Of a DNA stretch of 64,000 bases, positions 33,670 through 49,300 are shown one piece after another (positions within the stretch are counted from its first letter, which is position 1; each line of letters begins with the position of its first letter). The DNA is from Tubiluchus corallicola (Eukaryota; Priapulida; Priapulimorpha; Priapulimorphida; Tubiluchidae), in assembly GCA_030141605.1 (NCBI GenBank), contig JAQGDQ010000024.1:451501-515500 (forward strand), written 5' to 3'. The position numbers and the translations under genes are program-made. The notes below the pieces were generated by a model. It was given only the letters and a program-made list of their open reading frames with translations. It did no database searches and was not told the DNA's origin.

Positions 33670-36600
33670 AATGCACTTCTGTTTTTGTTTCTCAAATTTA
33701 CCATTAATCCAGGCAGCACCAACGCAAGATTTTCTACTTGGCATTGTCCAGAGGCATACCAGTAGTCTCAATAAAAATTATATAGTAGTGTTTTTTCTGT
33801 GTAAAGTTTGTGTTAATTTAATGCTTTCTGTGTAAATTATCATTGTATGCTCATTGTAAAACTAGCAATAAATTCTAAAAATTCACCTTCACTTACTGTG
33901 ACTCAGCCTTGCAATACATAGTCAGGACCTACACAGATCTGAGAATCACCTGATTAAAACCACTACCCAATAAATGCTTTAGCACAGGTACTCTATTTAC
34001 TCTACTTAGACACTATTGCCTGTCACAAGAACACTCCTTAGCAATACTTGAGCAGTATTGTTAATAATAGTGATAACTATAAATTACTATTTAGCAGCAG
34101 TTTCTGTAAAAAAAACTAAGCACCTCTTTGTGCAGCCAGTATCTTAAAAGAGCAGTATTTAACTTTAGTTTAATAAAATATTCTAAATTATAAACAGCAG
34201 AATTTTATTGTGCACTAGCACAGCTATTTTGGGTAAATCTGGACTATTGGCATATTACTTGTCTATCAGTACCATTGCAAAGTTTTTAGTAGGCATGATG
34301 ATATTCTAGTAGATCAAGGAGTGAATTACTTCAACAAATCTGGACTACTAAAATAGACAGGCTATAATGCGTAATAGTAGTAGGTTTACAGCTCATTATA
34401 TTATTATTTCTATCACACTGTGGTGAAACCTACAGACAGTGAGTTAAATGCTGTAGTTAGTCATGTGAAAAGAAGTTCAGTTTTGTTAATTCGTAAATGA
34501 AATTTTCTTTGATGATGATTCAATCCTAGTAGATGATGAGAAGATTATGAAGTATGCATAAAATATTTGTAATTAATCTAACAGTATGTCACATAATGTC
34601 CGGTGTAAATAACAGGGCAAATAGAATCATTTGTAAACTTGATAAACTACAGTTTAAGTCTCTGTATGAGCAAGGTAAGACCGACAATCCGACGTGAAGG
34701 TGTGTTTGGCAATGAGTGGAAATTACTGGCATACATTTAAATTGTAAGATGTATTGCAACTGTATCCTGCGCAGAGGCAGCTGAATGTGAGACAGAACGA
34801 CAATCACTAAGAGAAATATGCCTTAGTGTGTGCTGCAGATTGTGGTGTGATCAGAGAATATAGTATCCACTAAGCGAAGCCACTGGCCGACATTATATTC
34901 TCAGTCAGTGTGATGTAGTCAGCTGTGTACTGTTTTAATTGCAAGTGGTTTCATTTTGGTAGACATATTTCAGGACAACTAATGTTTTCTGTAGACTTTG
35001 CTGGAGATTTTGGTAATTTAAATTTAGTGGCTTAACAACAGACTGGCATAGTCAAAATGAGCCAACAAGAAATCTATAATGAGAAAAGGCTAGAATTTAT
35101 CTTCTTGATATAATTTTTCATACCCGGAGTTAAGCAAATACTTAACTGTCGTAAATGGTAAGTCATTTAAGGGAAAAGTTTGTCCGCCTACTTTTCACCT
35201 GGCATGAAAAAGATTCACCATAAACTTTAAGCTCGTTAATGTAAATTTTAAATTCCCAAATAAAATTGATCTATAGTTCTTGTTTGACACCACATAAAAT
35301 TGCCTCAAACTTTATATCAATGTTGATAAAATGTAAATTTTAATATTATAAAAGTGATTAACACATTAATTTATGCATCCTGTGCAGTTCTGTTCTCACA
35401 AACACACCAATTTAATTAACAAATTTTCCTACATAAACTCTGTGATGACAGAGGATAGACTTTACTGTAGCAAGTACTTTTGTTAGAAACGTTACAATAT
35501 CATTTGCAGATTTTTTAGAAGCATACTTCAATTTTTTTACTTTTTTTTCATTTTCATTTAAATGTATTACACAAATCATAATGGCTGGCTAACAGAAGTA
35601 GAGTTGATCAATGCAACATAATATTTAATTTTTTACACATAGTAGTTACTTGGAAGTTATTACAGTTTTCTTCTGACTAAATTCCTAAAGTACTGGAAGT
35701 TATTACTAAATTTGTAATAAATACTATTCAACAGTACCTGCAAGTCTGAGCAACATATTTTAGTTATGTTATAGTTTATACACTTAATTGTTTGGTTTTT
35801 GTAAGTTTGTAAGTACATTTCTATAGTTGTAAGACTACATAATGAAATTTTCATTGTAATTTAGCTTTTAGCTTTTTTCAGTTAATACTTATTGACTATT
35901 TCATAATTTGATGCATTTCATTTATACAGCTTGAAAATAATTAGACCTTTATCTCTTGAACTGTCGGTTAATACTGAAGAATAGTTTGCTTGCCTGGCCA
36001 ATGAAACAAAACAAATTCTTCATAGTGTCATTGCCTCAAACGTTGGCTTTAAGACTTTAGGTTATACTTGATAGGCTTTTTCACGCTGAAGCCATTTTGA
36101 GAACCACACGCTGTGGAGGCATTGACTTATCCATGGATCGATCAATGCAAATAGCATATTATGCTCACACCAGATGTCTGTGTGCGGGTGAGGTCTACTG
36201 TCTTCACGATGAATTAATTACTTATGCTGCATGAAATTATGTATTAGGATGCAAGGATTCTAAGTACTAACTGCCTACAATGAGGACTAATTTGCGTAAG
36301 ACTACAGCTTTAAAAGCTTTAACAGATTAAAACTTTCAAATCAGAAGACAATTTGAAAACTTTACCTCTTTTTCTTTGTGAGTAGAGTGATTTTTCCGGG
36401 CAATTTATTTGTGAAAGTACGAGCATATTTTTTGAATAAATTTTATAAACTAGTCATTTATTTTCTATACTTTTACTTGGGCCATATACTTAACCTAGTT
36501 GTATACTTCCATACTCTCATACTGACAACCTATTCCGAAAATAGAACCATTGTAAGTCCACTTGCTTACAAAGTCAGTCATGTACAAAATTAGGTAAGAA

Positions 36601-39600
36601 CGTGGACTTATATATTTTTTAGTCGCAGTAGATCAATTTCTTTTAAATCATGTTTTATGTATGCTTCGTAATGAATTGGTTGAATTATTTAGTTATATAG
36701 TATTCATTTTGTAAGAGCATTTATTTAACATAATCTATTTATTTCCACAGAAAGTTTTTCAGTTTCAGGATTTGGTAACTAATTGCAGGGATCAGATTAT
36801 TTGAATTTAAACATTTGATATTTAACACTGTTACAATGAGTCAGGTCAACTTGTGTTGTATGGGCTGTAAAAAGGCTAGTAAAACGTGCTAATTCTTAAT
36901 TTCTGATAGTGTTAAATACAATCAGGTTGCTGTAGCTTTATTGAGTTAGTTCCTGTTGTTGGCTTGTAAGATAAATATTTTAATGGTTGTTTTGTGAGTA
37001 AAACAATTTGTTTATGCATTTAGTATTTACAATACATGTACTATATTCAAAGTGTAGACGGTTTGCACAGGCTCATAAAATAATTAGTTTAAACTGTGGC
37101 TATAGCTCAACAAGCTTGAAACTATACATGGTGTGCTGTATGGAAGCCATTTTGCTGTGGCGCACTTTTGTTGACTGCTGTAGCCTGTGAAGCCATTAGC
37201 TGATGATGTCATCAGAGACTGATGCTGGTGTGCAGAAGTCCTAGAGAGAGAGAAGGCTGGAACTCTGATCGATATCATATTGATTGTTTGACCAAGGAAA
37301 CAGAAGCAGCATTCGTTTACAATGGAATAATAAACTTTGTATATATACATGTGATGATCTTACATTTGCAACTCCAAATGACAATGAAAATCTGTAGGCA
37401 TCAGGCTTGCTGACAGGTGTTGAGCTCTTAAGAAAATGTAGCAGAAAATGAACCTGAGAAACAGTTTTGACACAGTTCAGTGGAAAGAGTCCTGATATGT
37501 AATGCATTAGGTATCACCTTTAAATTTCATTAAATGTGCCATAAATTACTTCAGCTAAACAATTTAAGAATCACTTTTTAATCAGAGATTTAAATTCTGT
37601 AATATTAACACTTGTGAAATTATGAGGAAGCTTTCTTTCTTAATTGAATCGATGAACCCACAGTTTTGGTGAGAAGCCTTACAGATTGTTGTTTTTAATT
37701 CTTTCTAAAAAGGTTTTTATTTTGTTTTAATTCTTTCTAGAGGAATTTTATTGCTTATCTGGTTGACCTTCATATTTAATAAATCTGACAAACTTTATAG
37801 CCTCATCAAATTTTATGAAAGCATCACTTTTACAGCTTGCTCACTTTTTAGTTTTAAAAGAATCTTTTGACAGCACATAGATATCGCTGTGATTCAGTGC
37901 TTAACAAATGCCTCTTTTCGTGGAAGGATCATTATACTCTGATGCTTAGTTATTCACCCACAGCAAAAGACTTCCCAAGCTCTACTAGGTGTTGACTTAA
38001 ATCAAATTGTACTTAGGAATCTAGATACCGTAACTAGATACCTTTATGGCGTTGAAGTGAACTGAAGTAATTAGTAGACTCTTCCTTGCGTTGTTTAACC
38101 GGTAAAGAACGTGGCATCTGTTATGCTTTTCAGACTGGTGATATAGTAGATGCAATAGAAGTTTGGAGCTTTCTAGTTTGCGCTTTTTAAGAAAACTTGA
38201 GATTAAGAGTTTGTGAAAGCGAGCATCCTCTGATATCATACCTTCAATGTCAGTTATATTACTTATGTCATTCCTGTTAATACATGCACGATGTCTGGAG
38301 GTGCTGCGGTGCTTTTGAAGTGTTGTGATATGAAAAAAACTAATTTTGTTTTAATAAAGCAAAGCTCACCTCTTAGCCAGAGTCTTTGGTGTTTCTCTTG
38401 GATAGATGGATGCATTAAAATCAAAAACATGGATGCATCCTTGATGCTTTCAAGCTATTTTACCAGTCATTGGATTATCTTGGCCTAGGTGCTACATGAC
38501 GTACAGCATGTCAGGTGTTTTTTGCGGCTGGTAACTTATTTCTCTTCATACAAAAATATCCTCCTTTAGTTTGGTAGAGCCCGGCTCAAATTGTCTCTAC
38601 GCTTTTTCATTAACTGCTAAGTTTTCCTCTTCTAACAGAAAACTGATTTAAACTCAAACAAGTGTCGATTCCACGTGATTCCTTAGAGCAACCGTGGTGC
38701 ACATACTCTTATTGTCCCAGCCACTCCTTGTTAGTGAAATTGCTACATTTCTTCTACTAATTGTTGTGATGAAAGGAAGGCAATTGATAAAAAAAAGGAA
38801 AAAATATATAACCAAATATGTACTGAGAAAGAAAAGTGTAGTTATTAATGTTTTAATTAATACATTGTATTTATTTTTGTGTGGCTAAAATAGGTAAGAT
38901 AAAATTACTAAAGATATAATTACGTAAGGACAAGTTACTGATTCGTAACATAATGTACAAGGTACTGAGTGGAATATGTTACTAACTGTTTGCATTAATT
39001 ATTGTTTAGAAAACGCTTAAAACACCAGAAATCTAAGTCTAAAAGTGGAGAAGCAAATTACCACAGTTTCTGCACGCGAAATAGTGAGCACTCGATGTCT
39101 CCTTGCCAGTTTTGTCACTTGATGTTCCATAGATCATTCCCAAACTCTAATCATTTTTAAAGCATGCTAATTGTTCGTGAAGAATTCGTGATACAACACC
39201 TTCTGATTATAATACCAGAAAGTGTACAACAGGAATTCTTCAGGAACAATTACAAGATCATAAGGCAGTGAGTCACTGCGTCAGAGGTAAAGCTCGCGCT
39301 GTGATTTCAGCATTGGAATTGTAAGGCTGTAGAGTTCTCCATAGAACGATTAATTACATTCCTTAACAGAAATACAGTTACATTGCCACTCCACATTAGT
39401 ACAGGTGTCAGTCTACATTAGTACAGGTGTTGCTAGATAGTAGCAGATGACTATGTACGTAAGTTGTATGAAATTTTATGCTGGCCAATTCACCAAAGCC
39501 ACTGAATGTTACACTGTAACTGATACCTTTCTATATTTAAATACCGTGTAATTGTAATTTCTGTGCAGTCAACAGTTGGCTGATGTAATTGATAACTTAA

Positions 39601-42600
39601 ACAAATAGCAAAGCTGTGACATTGTGTAATCTCCATCGCTTGACTCCATTTATGCAGCTAATGACCGAGTTTGAAATTATTTAAAATTTCCATTAACTTT
39701 GAAAGACAGAAAGTGTGTTGACGTTTTCAGAAAAGTGTGTTGCACATCTGCTAGATGTCTAACGTCGTGCTTTTATATTTTGACATTAAATTACAAAGTA
39801 TTGTTATACGAGTTTTTCAAACAGGCCGTGACAACTTACAAGCTACACAATTGACCAAGTTTGTTGTTTCACTAATATTCGAAGTAAGACATTTTGAGCC
39901 GTAAACCTCAAGTCGCACACCGGGCCTGGTGCTGCCCAAGGCAAGGCCCCTTCAAAAGTCTTTGAATGGCCTTGGTGCTGCCCGAGAAGCAACTGTTTCT
40001 GGTTAATTGGCTGAAATCTTCTTGAAAAAATAATCATCAGCCGACGTTGATACATCAGTTAGAAGTCAGAAACTTTCAGACCGATTGTATACACATTTTT
40101 GTTTTGACTCTAAACATCATTCGTCCAATGCTACCGGGCATACGTTACAAAATATTACTTGATTTAATATTTGGCTTCACCGCGCGCCTGTAGCTATATA
40201 ACAGGTAAGTTCGTTTAAACTTAATGCTTGTAAACTGCTCGAAAAAATTGCATGCTTCGAATTCTTTGAATTTCCAGAATTGTTTTCGTTCAGCCGGTTA
40301 TGCCTGTTTTTCCCTTGAGACGTTTTTGCGACGCTTCTTTGAAACTATCAATTTCCAGATTACATTGGCTTGAAGCCGAGTTTCGCTAGACTGTCTCGGT
40401 TGTATCAGTGTTGAACGATTAATGTTTGTCGGTCATGTTCCTGAAATGACATTCACTAATTACTGTGCTTAATTTAGTTCCGCCTCTGTGTTTCCTTGGA
40501 TCTTGGGTCTTTTTGATTTCTTTCGCTTTGCTCCCTGGTGCGTTAAACCAGTTGGCTCTTAGTAATAATATTCAAATGCTTGCTGGGTTGTCAGGTTCAT
40601 TGAAAATATTGTCTTCCCCACAGTTTTTAATCCAGCCAAATCCTAACTTTAGTTCAGTCTGTAAACAAACGGTGTTATGACGGATATTTTTGATAATATT
40701 TTGACTGTTCCCAATTTGACCTATGAAAGATCATGCAAAGATCAACACTCAGAAGTAATTATTACGTGCAAGTATAAAATGGATGGTAGGCTTACTAAAT
40801 TGGTACTTTTAATTCCGTGAAAGTCTTCATTTTCAGGCTGTTATTTGGCTGTGAAGTTGATGATAATACGAAGGAAAACGGTTTATATTAATTTTTCAGC
40901 AGTTCGTGAAATTTTGACTCTGATAAATTTTGGTCTATTATGTGCAAAGCTTAGCATGCATATAATTGCTTTTTCACAAACAAGAAGGAACAGTTATTGT
41001 TTAATACTTTCTTTGAAATACATGTACTGTACTTTACGAAGTCAGAGAAGAGAAACCTGACTGAGATGTTTCAGGTTTTGCCGTAATTACCAGACGGCAA
41101 TCATTTTTTTATAAAACGCCTTCAACCACGATCATCTGCGTATGGTGGTCTGTCATGCATAGCTTATGTAGCCACCTGTTTTTCGTTATCATCTTGCGTA
41201 TGTCACAGTATACAATTAATGCTTTAATATATTAGCCAAATCTCACTTCGCTCGTGGAAATCCTCTCTTCGTCCTGTATTTTGGCTGTAAATTCAGTGCT
41301 GAAGTATAGTAATTTTTCTTCTTCACCCTGCGTGGATTGGATACCCGACTTATCAACAACCCCTACTGTGTTGATGCTGTACGTCGGATGCTAAGATAAT
41401 CCTTTCCAGCTGTATCAATCGTATTTTTATCTCGAGCCACATAAACTGTTTAGACGCTTGAAGTCAGAGTAAAGCAAAGATGGTTGGTGAACACATTTGA
41501 CATGGTTCGTTACATTATGAACCTGACAGACTTCGTGTTAAGTTAAATTAGGAACTTGCTCTCCCAGTTTAAGGCGACGGTGTAAGTTCTGACTTTGCTG
41601 AGCGATTGAAAACATAATTGCAGCTATTTTTACAAGCCTGACAGGACGATGGTAACAATTTTAGATTATGTAACATAGACCTTTGAAACAACTTTAAGTA
41701 AGTACTTGCCTTAATCGACCTTTTACTTGATTTAAATGTAAGACATCGTTACTAACTAAATTTACGTTAAGAGATCCGCTGCGTATTAAATTCTTGTTCC
41801 TCTAAAATGAACCAATGTGTAGGTTGTGAAGGTCAGAAGAAACCAGTCCTACTTGTAAAAAATTGTATTATGCGCGTTTGCCTGAAACACGTTTATAAAG
41901 TGGGCGCAGAGTGTATGTCACCGTGTGTGTTAAAGTTATGTGCCTGTTTTTATGATTTGAGAACGAAATTCATTAGCCGAGAATGTAGAGGTTTTTCACT
42001 TTGTTTTTGTCGCTATTAAATTAACCGGATCTTCCGCGTAAACAGCGCCAGAGAATCTGTGACAACATGCATGAAGCCATCTGCCCGACGCGATCAGGGC
42101 ATGATCTGGGTATGACTCACTCTAATGACATTGAGAACTTGAATACTCCAGGATAGGCTCATTGCTGTACGCACATCAGGGTAATGTTTGAAGCTTGCGT
42201 CGTGATTCAGACGGTATAGCGCAATCACAACTACTTTTCTGACTTTATTAATCTTATTAAAGGCTTAAAAATTCATTGGCTTAAATTCATTAGTCTGGTA
42301 GTTTTGAATCATTAGCATTGTTGACGTTGTAGTCTAATAAAGAAGGTAAAAATGAATTGTACTATTGAAGTTAGTTAGGTACACTTCAACTTGTGTTTAA
42401 ACTGCAGTATTGCATATTTGCCAAGGTACAATTCAACTTGTGTTTATACTACACATATGCCAATTCAGGCTTTGCTACATAATATTTGAAACTCTGTCTC
42501 GTGTTTATATTACAGAGCTATCGCGATCACGTGCGCTGCAAGCCTCTGTTATTGGACAACCACGCTACGCCCTAACTCAGCTCCACATTTAATATTGCTG

Positions 42601-43021
42601 TATAAATCAATACTTAGCTCGATATTCAGACTCAGGGCGCTCGTTATTTACTCAGGCGTCATAAAAACAGACTAGCACGCCATTCTCCATTCTATAGCTT
42701 GATAAAAAAGAACCCTGTAGATAGGCTGCACCAAAATATATTAATCTACGCCAAGAAATTCTAGCTGTTCAAATGAAATGTACAAATACCAGTTGTAGTC
42801 AGCAGTGGTATTATTATAAGTAATACATCATAGTGATCAGGAATTTATTTTTCTTGTGAAGCACTTGACGGAGTCTTTTAACTAAAGTACTATAAGTGTT
42901 TGATAATCTTAAGAGATAGCTAAAAAACTGTTTTGTTTCATGCTGGTATTAAAACTGTAGTTAACGTATGTTTAGCATATATTTAAAATACGACAGTAAA
43001 TATGTTCTTGCTTTATTTTAG
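33670..43021. other. Gene-poor interval upstream of RUSC
   Basis: No recognisable protein exon was found. The part from about 40.1 kb may contain the RUSC promoter and non-coding first exon(s), because a strong donor (ACAG|GTAAGT at 40204) lies there. A short fold-back (AAGGCCCCTTCAAAAG near 39950 against CTTTGAATGGCCTT) was the only other structure seen. Confidence 0.45.
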
Positions 43022-43118
43022 ATTACAGACAGAAATTAAAGATTGTCGCTATCATCAATCATGTGACAGTTACCTTAAGCTGAGGAACTGAGGTCACTAA
43101 TATCTGGTGACATTTTCG
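43022..43118 (+). promoter_or_regulatory. RUSC: RUSC 5' UTR part of first coding exon, with start-stop uORF
   Basis: A pyrimidine-rich acceptor (TTTATTTTAG) precedes 97 untranslated bases before the ATG at 43119. This implies at least one upstream non-coding exon; the donor ACAG|GTAAGT at 40204 is a candidate. The leader holds a minimal upstream ORF, ATG at 43061-43063 followed at once by TGA, a form known to stall initiation in other genes. Confidence 0.5.
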
Positions 43119-43333
43119 ATGGCTGCAGATGTGGTTGTTGAGGGTACCAAACAGCAGGGTGCTCTGCTTCAGTTGAGTAGTCCAGCTGAACCGGACTGCA
43201 ACTTCAACCATAGTCCAGACATGCAACCCAGCAGAAAAAAACGGACAGTGTTTGCAGCTAGTGATAAGGTGGACGTGGTCCAGAGTGTAATGTCCAATAC
43301 AGACTCACTTCAAGATAGTCCTAGTGACATAAG
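43119..43333 (+). CDS. RUSC: RUSC coding exon 1
   Basis: The exon starts MAADVVVEGTKQQGALLQ; the ATG context is TTTTCGATGG. Phase 2 out at GTAATT. It contains a basic patch, PSRKKRTVF. Confidence 0.82.
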
Positions 43334-46300
43334 GTAATTAATTAACAATTAACTCCAATTAACTAGTGGTTACATTATTAAATATTTTTGTTGATTTGTA
43401 TTAAACAGTAATTGTGTATCAAAAAATTTTGCTTAAAATTTAGCCAAGTATGTGATATGTCATATGATGTTACACAGAGATTACACAATTATATTTTAAT
43501 TATTTGTTGCTTAAAAATGTCACATTTATATCATCTTACCAGACATGGCATTGTTGATACTAGAAGCCTGAACATTACTTTGTTTTTTACTGTGTAAAAG
43601 TTGAAATGTCCATGGCTGTTCCATTATGTACTCCCAGTAATTAGCTGTAAATTTTAGAAAGCATCTACATAATAAAAGTTCAGCTCGTGCCACGCATAGA
43701 GTTGTACTGATGTCCCGATGTTATGCTGGAGAGTTTGTCGTTAATTTCACAAACACATTGTTTAATGTGCCATGGCGTCAAGCCAACTTTTACGCTTTGC
43801 ATCTCATTATCATAATTTGGTTATTCTTGCGAATGCGCATAATGAACCCTTCCAAGAATTAATAACATAAGTATTAGTGGCGCTATCCGTATCATCATCG
43901 GAACTTTAGAAATTAGATTTACTAGATGTAGCCAGGCATTTTAACATGTCTGATGTGTAACTGCGTTGATATATTGGAGATGTGCAACCCGCTTTGAGTT
44001 TCTCGGAAAGTGGAGCATAATGTATTAGCCGTAGTAAAAACTGACCAATTTCACACAAATTGACGTCAGTTTGTGGCAGTTTGAACTCTGCGCAGAGTCA
44101 CTGTTCTGTCCTGGATTCATTTTTACTGTTTCTTGGTTGGTTTTGGTCGGAACATTTCTTTACATATCAGTCTATACAACAAACTTGCTCATGCAGAGAA
44201 GTGAGAAGTAAAAGTTTTGGTAAATGATATGAGTGGAAACAGTTTACTTGCACACTTGACAGTTCAAATTTGTAGTCTGCTAGATTGTGCAAGCAGTGTT
44301 CGGACTATTCATAAATGACTGTAACAAAAATCTTGTTTGTGCCAGGTTTTCCATCGCAGATGTGTAATTGTGTATGGAAGTGTTACTTAAAATGTTTTAG
44401 GATCTAGAGTGCATATGTAAAATCATGTATTTGTACACGTTATAGATTAATCCTGGACTATGTAGGAGTAACTGACGGCATACCAGAATTCTTGCCAGCC
44501 ACCAATCCAGACATGTATCGGGATCTAGCAATGAAATTTGATGCAAACCTGGCCGAACTTGACATGGAAACTTTTCGGACAGGTATAAATTTAAGTTATT
44601 TTAGCAATAAAATTATGGGATGTTAAACATACAATATGAGTAGCTTGGTCGTGATAAAATGAAATATGAATTTATAATGAAATTTACAAAGAAGTGCTTA
44701 AAACATTCGACATTAAACTTGCAGTGGAAAATATTTTATTAATTAAAAGATCTTGATTTTTGGAGTTATTTAGGAGCATTGCTGCAGTCGTGTGATTTTG
44801 TTTCCTTCTGTGTTACTACTGGTATTGTAAAGAACGTCTAAATATCTAAATAGTGATAAATATTAAAGTCTCTTTTAAAAATGTACCACTAACAAAGCAC
44901 ACACATTTGTGTGTGAGTAGTTGCCGTCATTTGATCCTGCTTGAATTATTTTAAGTCTGTGTTTTTTTGGGGGAGGTTAATTTTATTAAAGCACAATTTA
45001 ATTGAAAGCTAGTCATTGTGTACCATACTTTGGTCAAGGCTTGATAGGTTAACAATACTTAAAACACAATTTTAGCAGAAGCTTAGCATTAGTAGCACAG
45101 AGCAGGCAGACAAAAGCAGAGTGTGATTTCTATGGTGAAATTTTGACAGTACTTATGCAAATGTTATGGTGCCTAGTTAATTTAAAAAGTTTCCATATTA
45201 TTGAATTTAAAGCCAACTTTATTTTTGCAGAGGACATTAATGCTGTTCTTCGGCCTGGTTTATACGACAATGGCTTTGAAGACCTACAAGATCTTGGAGG
45301 TGGTGAAGATCTATCACCTACTGATTCCAGCTTATACAAATTTGACCTTTGTGCTAGTCTACAATGCTCGGATTCTATTGACATGTCTATCAGCCGCAGT
45401 CAGTTACAGTTCTCACCTGTTGCATATGATGACCCACTGCCACCGGTGGCCTGTTCGACCGACTCTCTTGATCGTAGTTCTTTAGGAGAGAGAGTGATGC
45501 AAGCATGCCAAGCCCATAAGAGCAATTACATGCTGGCATTCGCTGACAGCGTGCGAGGATCAGGTAGTGAAGCGGAATTCGCCGGAAACCGTTCTTCTGA
45601 AAATTGGACCACTTGGTTGACTAATGCAAAGGTGTCTTTACCCGGCAGTGAGGGTTCATCGAAAGGATCAAGTATGCAGACGTCAGAGAGCGGTGGATCG
45701 AGGATATCTAGTCTTTGTAAAATTACTGAACCAGAACTCAATTCTGCTGTGTCATCTGGTAACAACAACCATGTGTTACAGTCAGTTTCCGAGTCAGACA
45801 ACTGTGATAAAGCAAAGAGGGAGAAATCTCTCAAACAAAAACTGTTTTCGCTTAACAAAGGTGATCGTTTTATGGTTACAACTTGGAGCCAGGTGAAAAG
45901 TAAATCATCGCCAACCAGCGAGACACCTGCTGTTACAAATGAACAGCTGAAGAGTAGAAGCATGCCCGAGTTGAGCAAAATGCCTTGGGGTAGCCAGCTC
46001 TTAGCCAAAGACCTCATTTCTTCTGTTCATGAAACACTGTCTTCAAACAAAATATCTAGTCATACGTTACCTGTGTACAGTGTAAAAAATAATAGTAGTT
46101 CTTTGGATGGCAAGTCACAGGATTTGCAAAATTTTACATTAGGTAAAATATTCCAAGCAGCTCGGAGTTCTAAGGAGACATCTAACTCTCCTCATTCTCA
46201 AACAGATCATGCTGCAAGTGTAGAAACTCAAGCTAGTGATTTAGCTACCATTGAATTTTTGTCAAAAGCTGCTCTAGAAGATGGCCGCATTCGTAGCCTT

Positions 46301-49300
46301 ATCAGAAACCTGTCATGTTCTCAAGAATGTGACAAGATTGGGAAAAAACAATTAGTTGTACAAGATCAACGTTTCAAGAAAACTATTTTTGGCTCGCCAG
46401 GCTTTGAAACTGGGTGCGATTCTATCGAGCCTGGGAGGCTACAGGAAACAATTAACTCTTGTACGATGAAATTAGAAAAGAGTTGGAAAGGACCATCCCA
46501 AAAATATAACTCTAATCATTTTGATAAAGTTCGTAAACTAAGCTTGGCAGAAGAATGCGAAGCAAATCCAGACCAACCTTGTCTGTGTCGAGAAACAACT
46601 GGTGAACCTTGTTATGGAGCAACTGGTGGTGATTATGCATTTAATGTTACTGCACAGAATCACGAAAGGGACGTTTCATCTGCATCTAACTTGCATGGGC
46701 GCAAAGCTTTGAAAGAGCCAGTAAATAAAAATTTGTTTAGTACCAACTATGGTTGTTGTGTGTCTTATCCATGTGACCAAAGGAATGTCATTGGTACCTT
46801 ATACAATAACCCTGATATACCTTCAAGGGTTTATAACACCTTTCCTCGGAGAAAGGAATTACAAACAACTAATCGAAATTGCCACAGAACGTTTCTTAAT
46901 TTAGCAGCTGCTATACCAGCAAACAAGAATAACTTCATCGTAAATAATACAGTGAATGATGATGTTTTTGGTGGTACTGACGATGATAGAAGTTGTGTTG
47001 ACAGTATCAGTGGCAGTGACATGGTATCCCAAGACAACATAGATTCAAACTGCAGTGACATAGATGACCTGTCTAGTGAAGGTCAAGACTGTCACAACAA
47101 TGATCACAGTGAATCTTCAGATAGTGGATCATCAAGAGGCAGCTCTCACACTAACTACGAATTTCTTCACAACTTTTTTGTCGAAAAGTCAAGTGAAAGT
47201 GCTAAAAAGGTTAACAGTAATGATCGCACTTCTCACAACGGTCAGGAGTCAAAGCGTCACAGTGTAAGTGTAACTTGTAGCATAGAGGAAGACAGCATAG
47301 CCGCAGATGTACGGCAGAGATATAAGCTCAGTACGGATTCCAGTAGTAATTCTCGACAAACAAATGATCTTGGCGTGCAGGATAATTCTTTAAGTAACAT
47401 ACCTGAAATTGACCGTTTTGGCAATACTCCAAGTCCGGTGAAAAATGGTTTCAGGAAAATAACAATACGTGGAATTCAAACCGATATGAAAACTACCTGC
47501 TATAATAGTATTACAACCAGTGTTAAAAACTGTAGCACTCAGTATCCACCATCACTAATTGATCGTGCTTTACAGACTTCCTTGGATGGTATATGGTCTT
47601 TCAGAAAACGGTATGAATTGGCAGATGGCAGCACGCAGGTGCCAATGGATGTCATGGCCACATCGCTTAAGCTAGAATTGCGTGAGATTCAGCCTGGATG
47701 TTTTTATAGTAATCGTTCATTACCCGATTTAACCTTTTTAAGAAATCTTTCGGGTAGTACTGTAACCTGTCTAGCAGCAAGTACTTCTTCCCCTATTATG
47801 TCATTGGAGACTCCTACTAAAACTTTTGCAAAAACTTCTAATACCCAGGATAGCAAATCTTCCCAAATTAGTAGTAATGCCACTGCTGATGTCCATGTTA
47901 TTGCTAGCAAGCATGATGTAGCAAACCACTCACAAAGTTCATCTAAGAGTGAAAACTGTGTTCGAGAAAAGACAGAGACAGTTTCAGGACAGCCGTCAAA
48001 AGTACATTCCATGAGTGCTGTAGGCAGCCCAACAGAACAGGAAATTGTATACAGGAAGTTAAAAAAGCAATCTGGAGAAGACTTGGATGTAAAAGTTAAC
48101 ATTTTGCCAGAAAAAAGCACATCTCCAGAAAGCTCTGTCTACCGTCGCCTGACTGAGCCATGTAAAACATCAAGATCAACAAGACCGACTTCATATCCAG
48201 GAGCTTTGTTGCCAGGCATGGTTCCGTTATGGTCGCCAATGCCCATCACATACTCGCTTCCATATTATTACACAGAAAATTTCATTCCTAATCATCCAGA
48301 TTGGAATAGTATTAATCTGCCAGTGCATCATCACCCATCCGTCTGTAGAACATCGTCAAACAATAGCAACTCTTCGAGTCACCAAGCTTTACCTGCGCCA
48401 AAACAATCTGAAGCTACCTCTGCTAATAATGGTGCAGTTGACAGAAATAGATCTGATTCAACTGCCAATGACAATCGTGGTCACAGTGGAACTGAAATGG
48501 CTGTAGATGTAAATGCAGTTATTCGTGTTAATACGCACGTGCGAGTAGAGAGCAATCCGTTGGTTGAATGTAAAAGTGTATCCAATACTGGTGTAGAAGA
48601 AAATGAGGAAAACTTGACAACAGAAATTTTCTCTGGAAAGGGATCTCGTCACCAGTGGATAGCAGATAATTCACCAAAGGGCATTCTGAGAAAACCTTGT
48701 AGTTTACATCGTCGTCCACGAAGCTGTGAAATCACATCAGAATATGGGCAACCTTACAGTTTGAGACGCCGGTCGCTGCAAGAGCCGTCTGTTGGTTTTC
48801 CAAAATTGGCTGATCTTCGCCGGCGATCGTTGAGCAACCCTATTATTGAATGTCAAGATTCAGAAAGCTCAATAACTTCTGGCAATTGTGCTGGAAAAGT
48901 TGATTACACTAAACCTATGCAATGCCAGGATCATGTGAATGCACCAGATGACAAGAAAGTGTCTGACAATATACCTGGCAGTGGTTGTGATGTTTCCTCT
49001 GTTGCCAGGGTTACTTCCAGAGAGCTTACTCCTTGTCACTTTTTCTTAGAATCTGATGCAACCAGTTCTAGTGGTAATACTCCTGTAACTCCTTCTACAC
49101 AGATAACAAGCAATCTAGCTGCAGACAAAACAAATTTTGCAGGTGATAAAAATTTGTCCTTTGATTCTGATGCCATGAAAGATAGGAAAAATCACGATTG
49201 CTGTCGCTCCTGGCCTGAATTTCCAGGCTATGTGGTTCATCCTTTTTACCCTTGGTGTGTGGTTCCAGTCAGCCCTTCATGTCCCGTTCCACTTCAGGTG

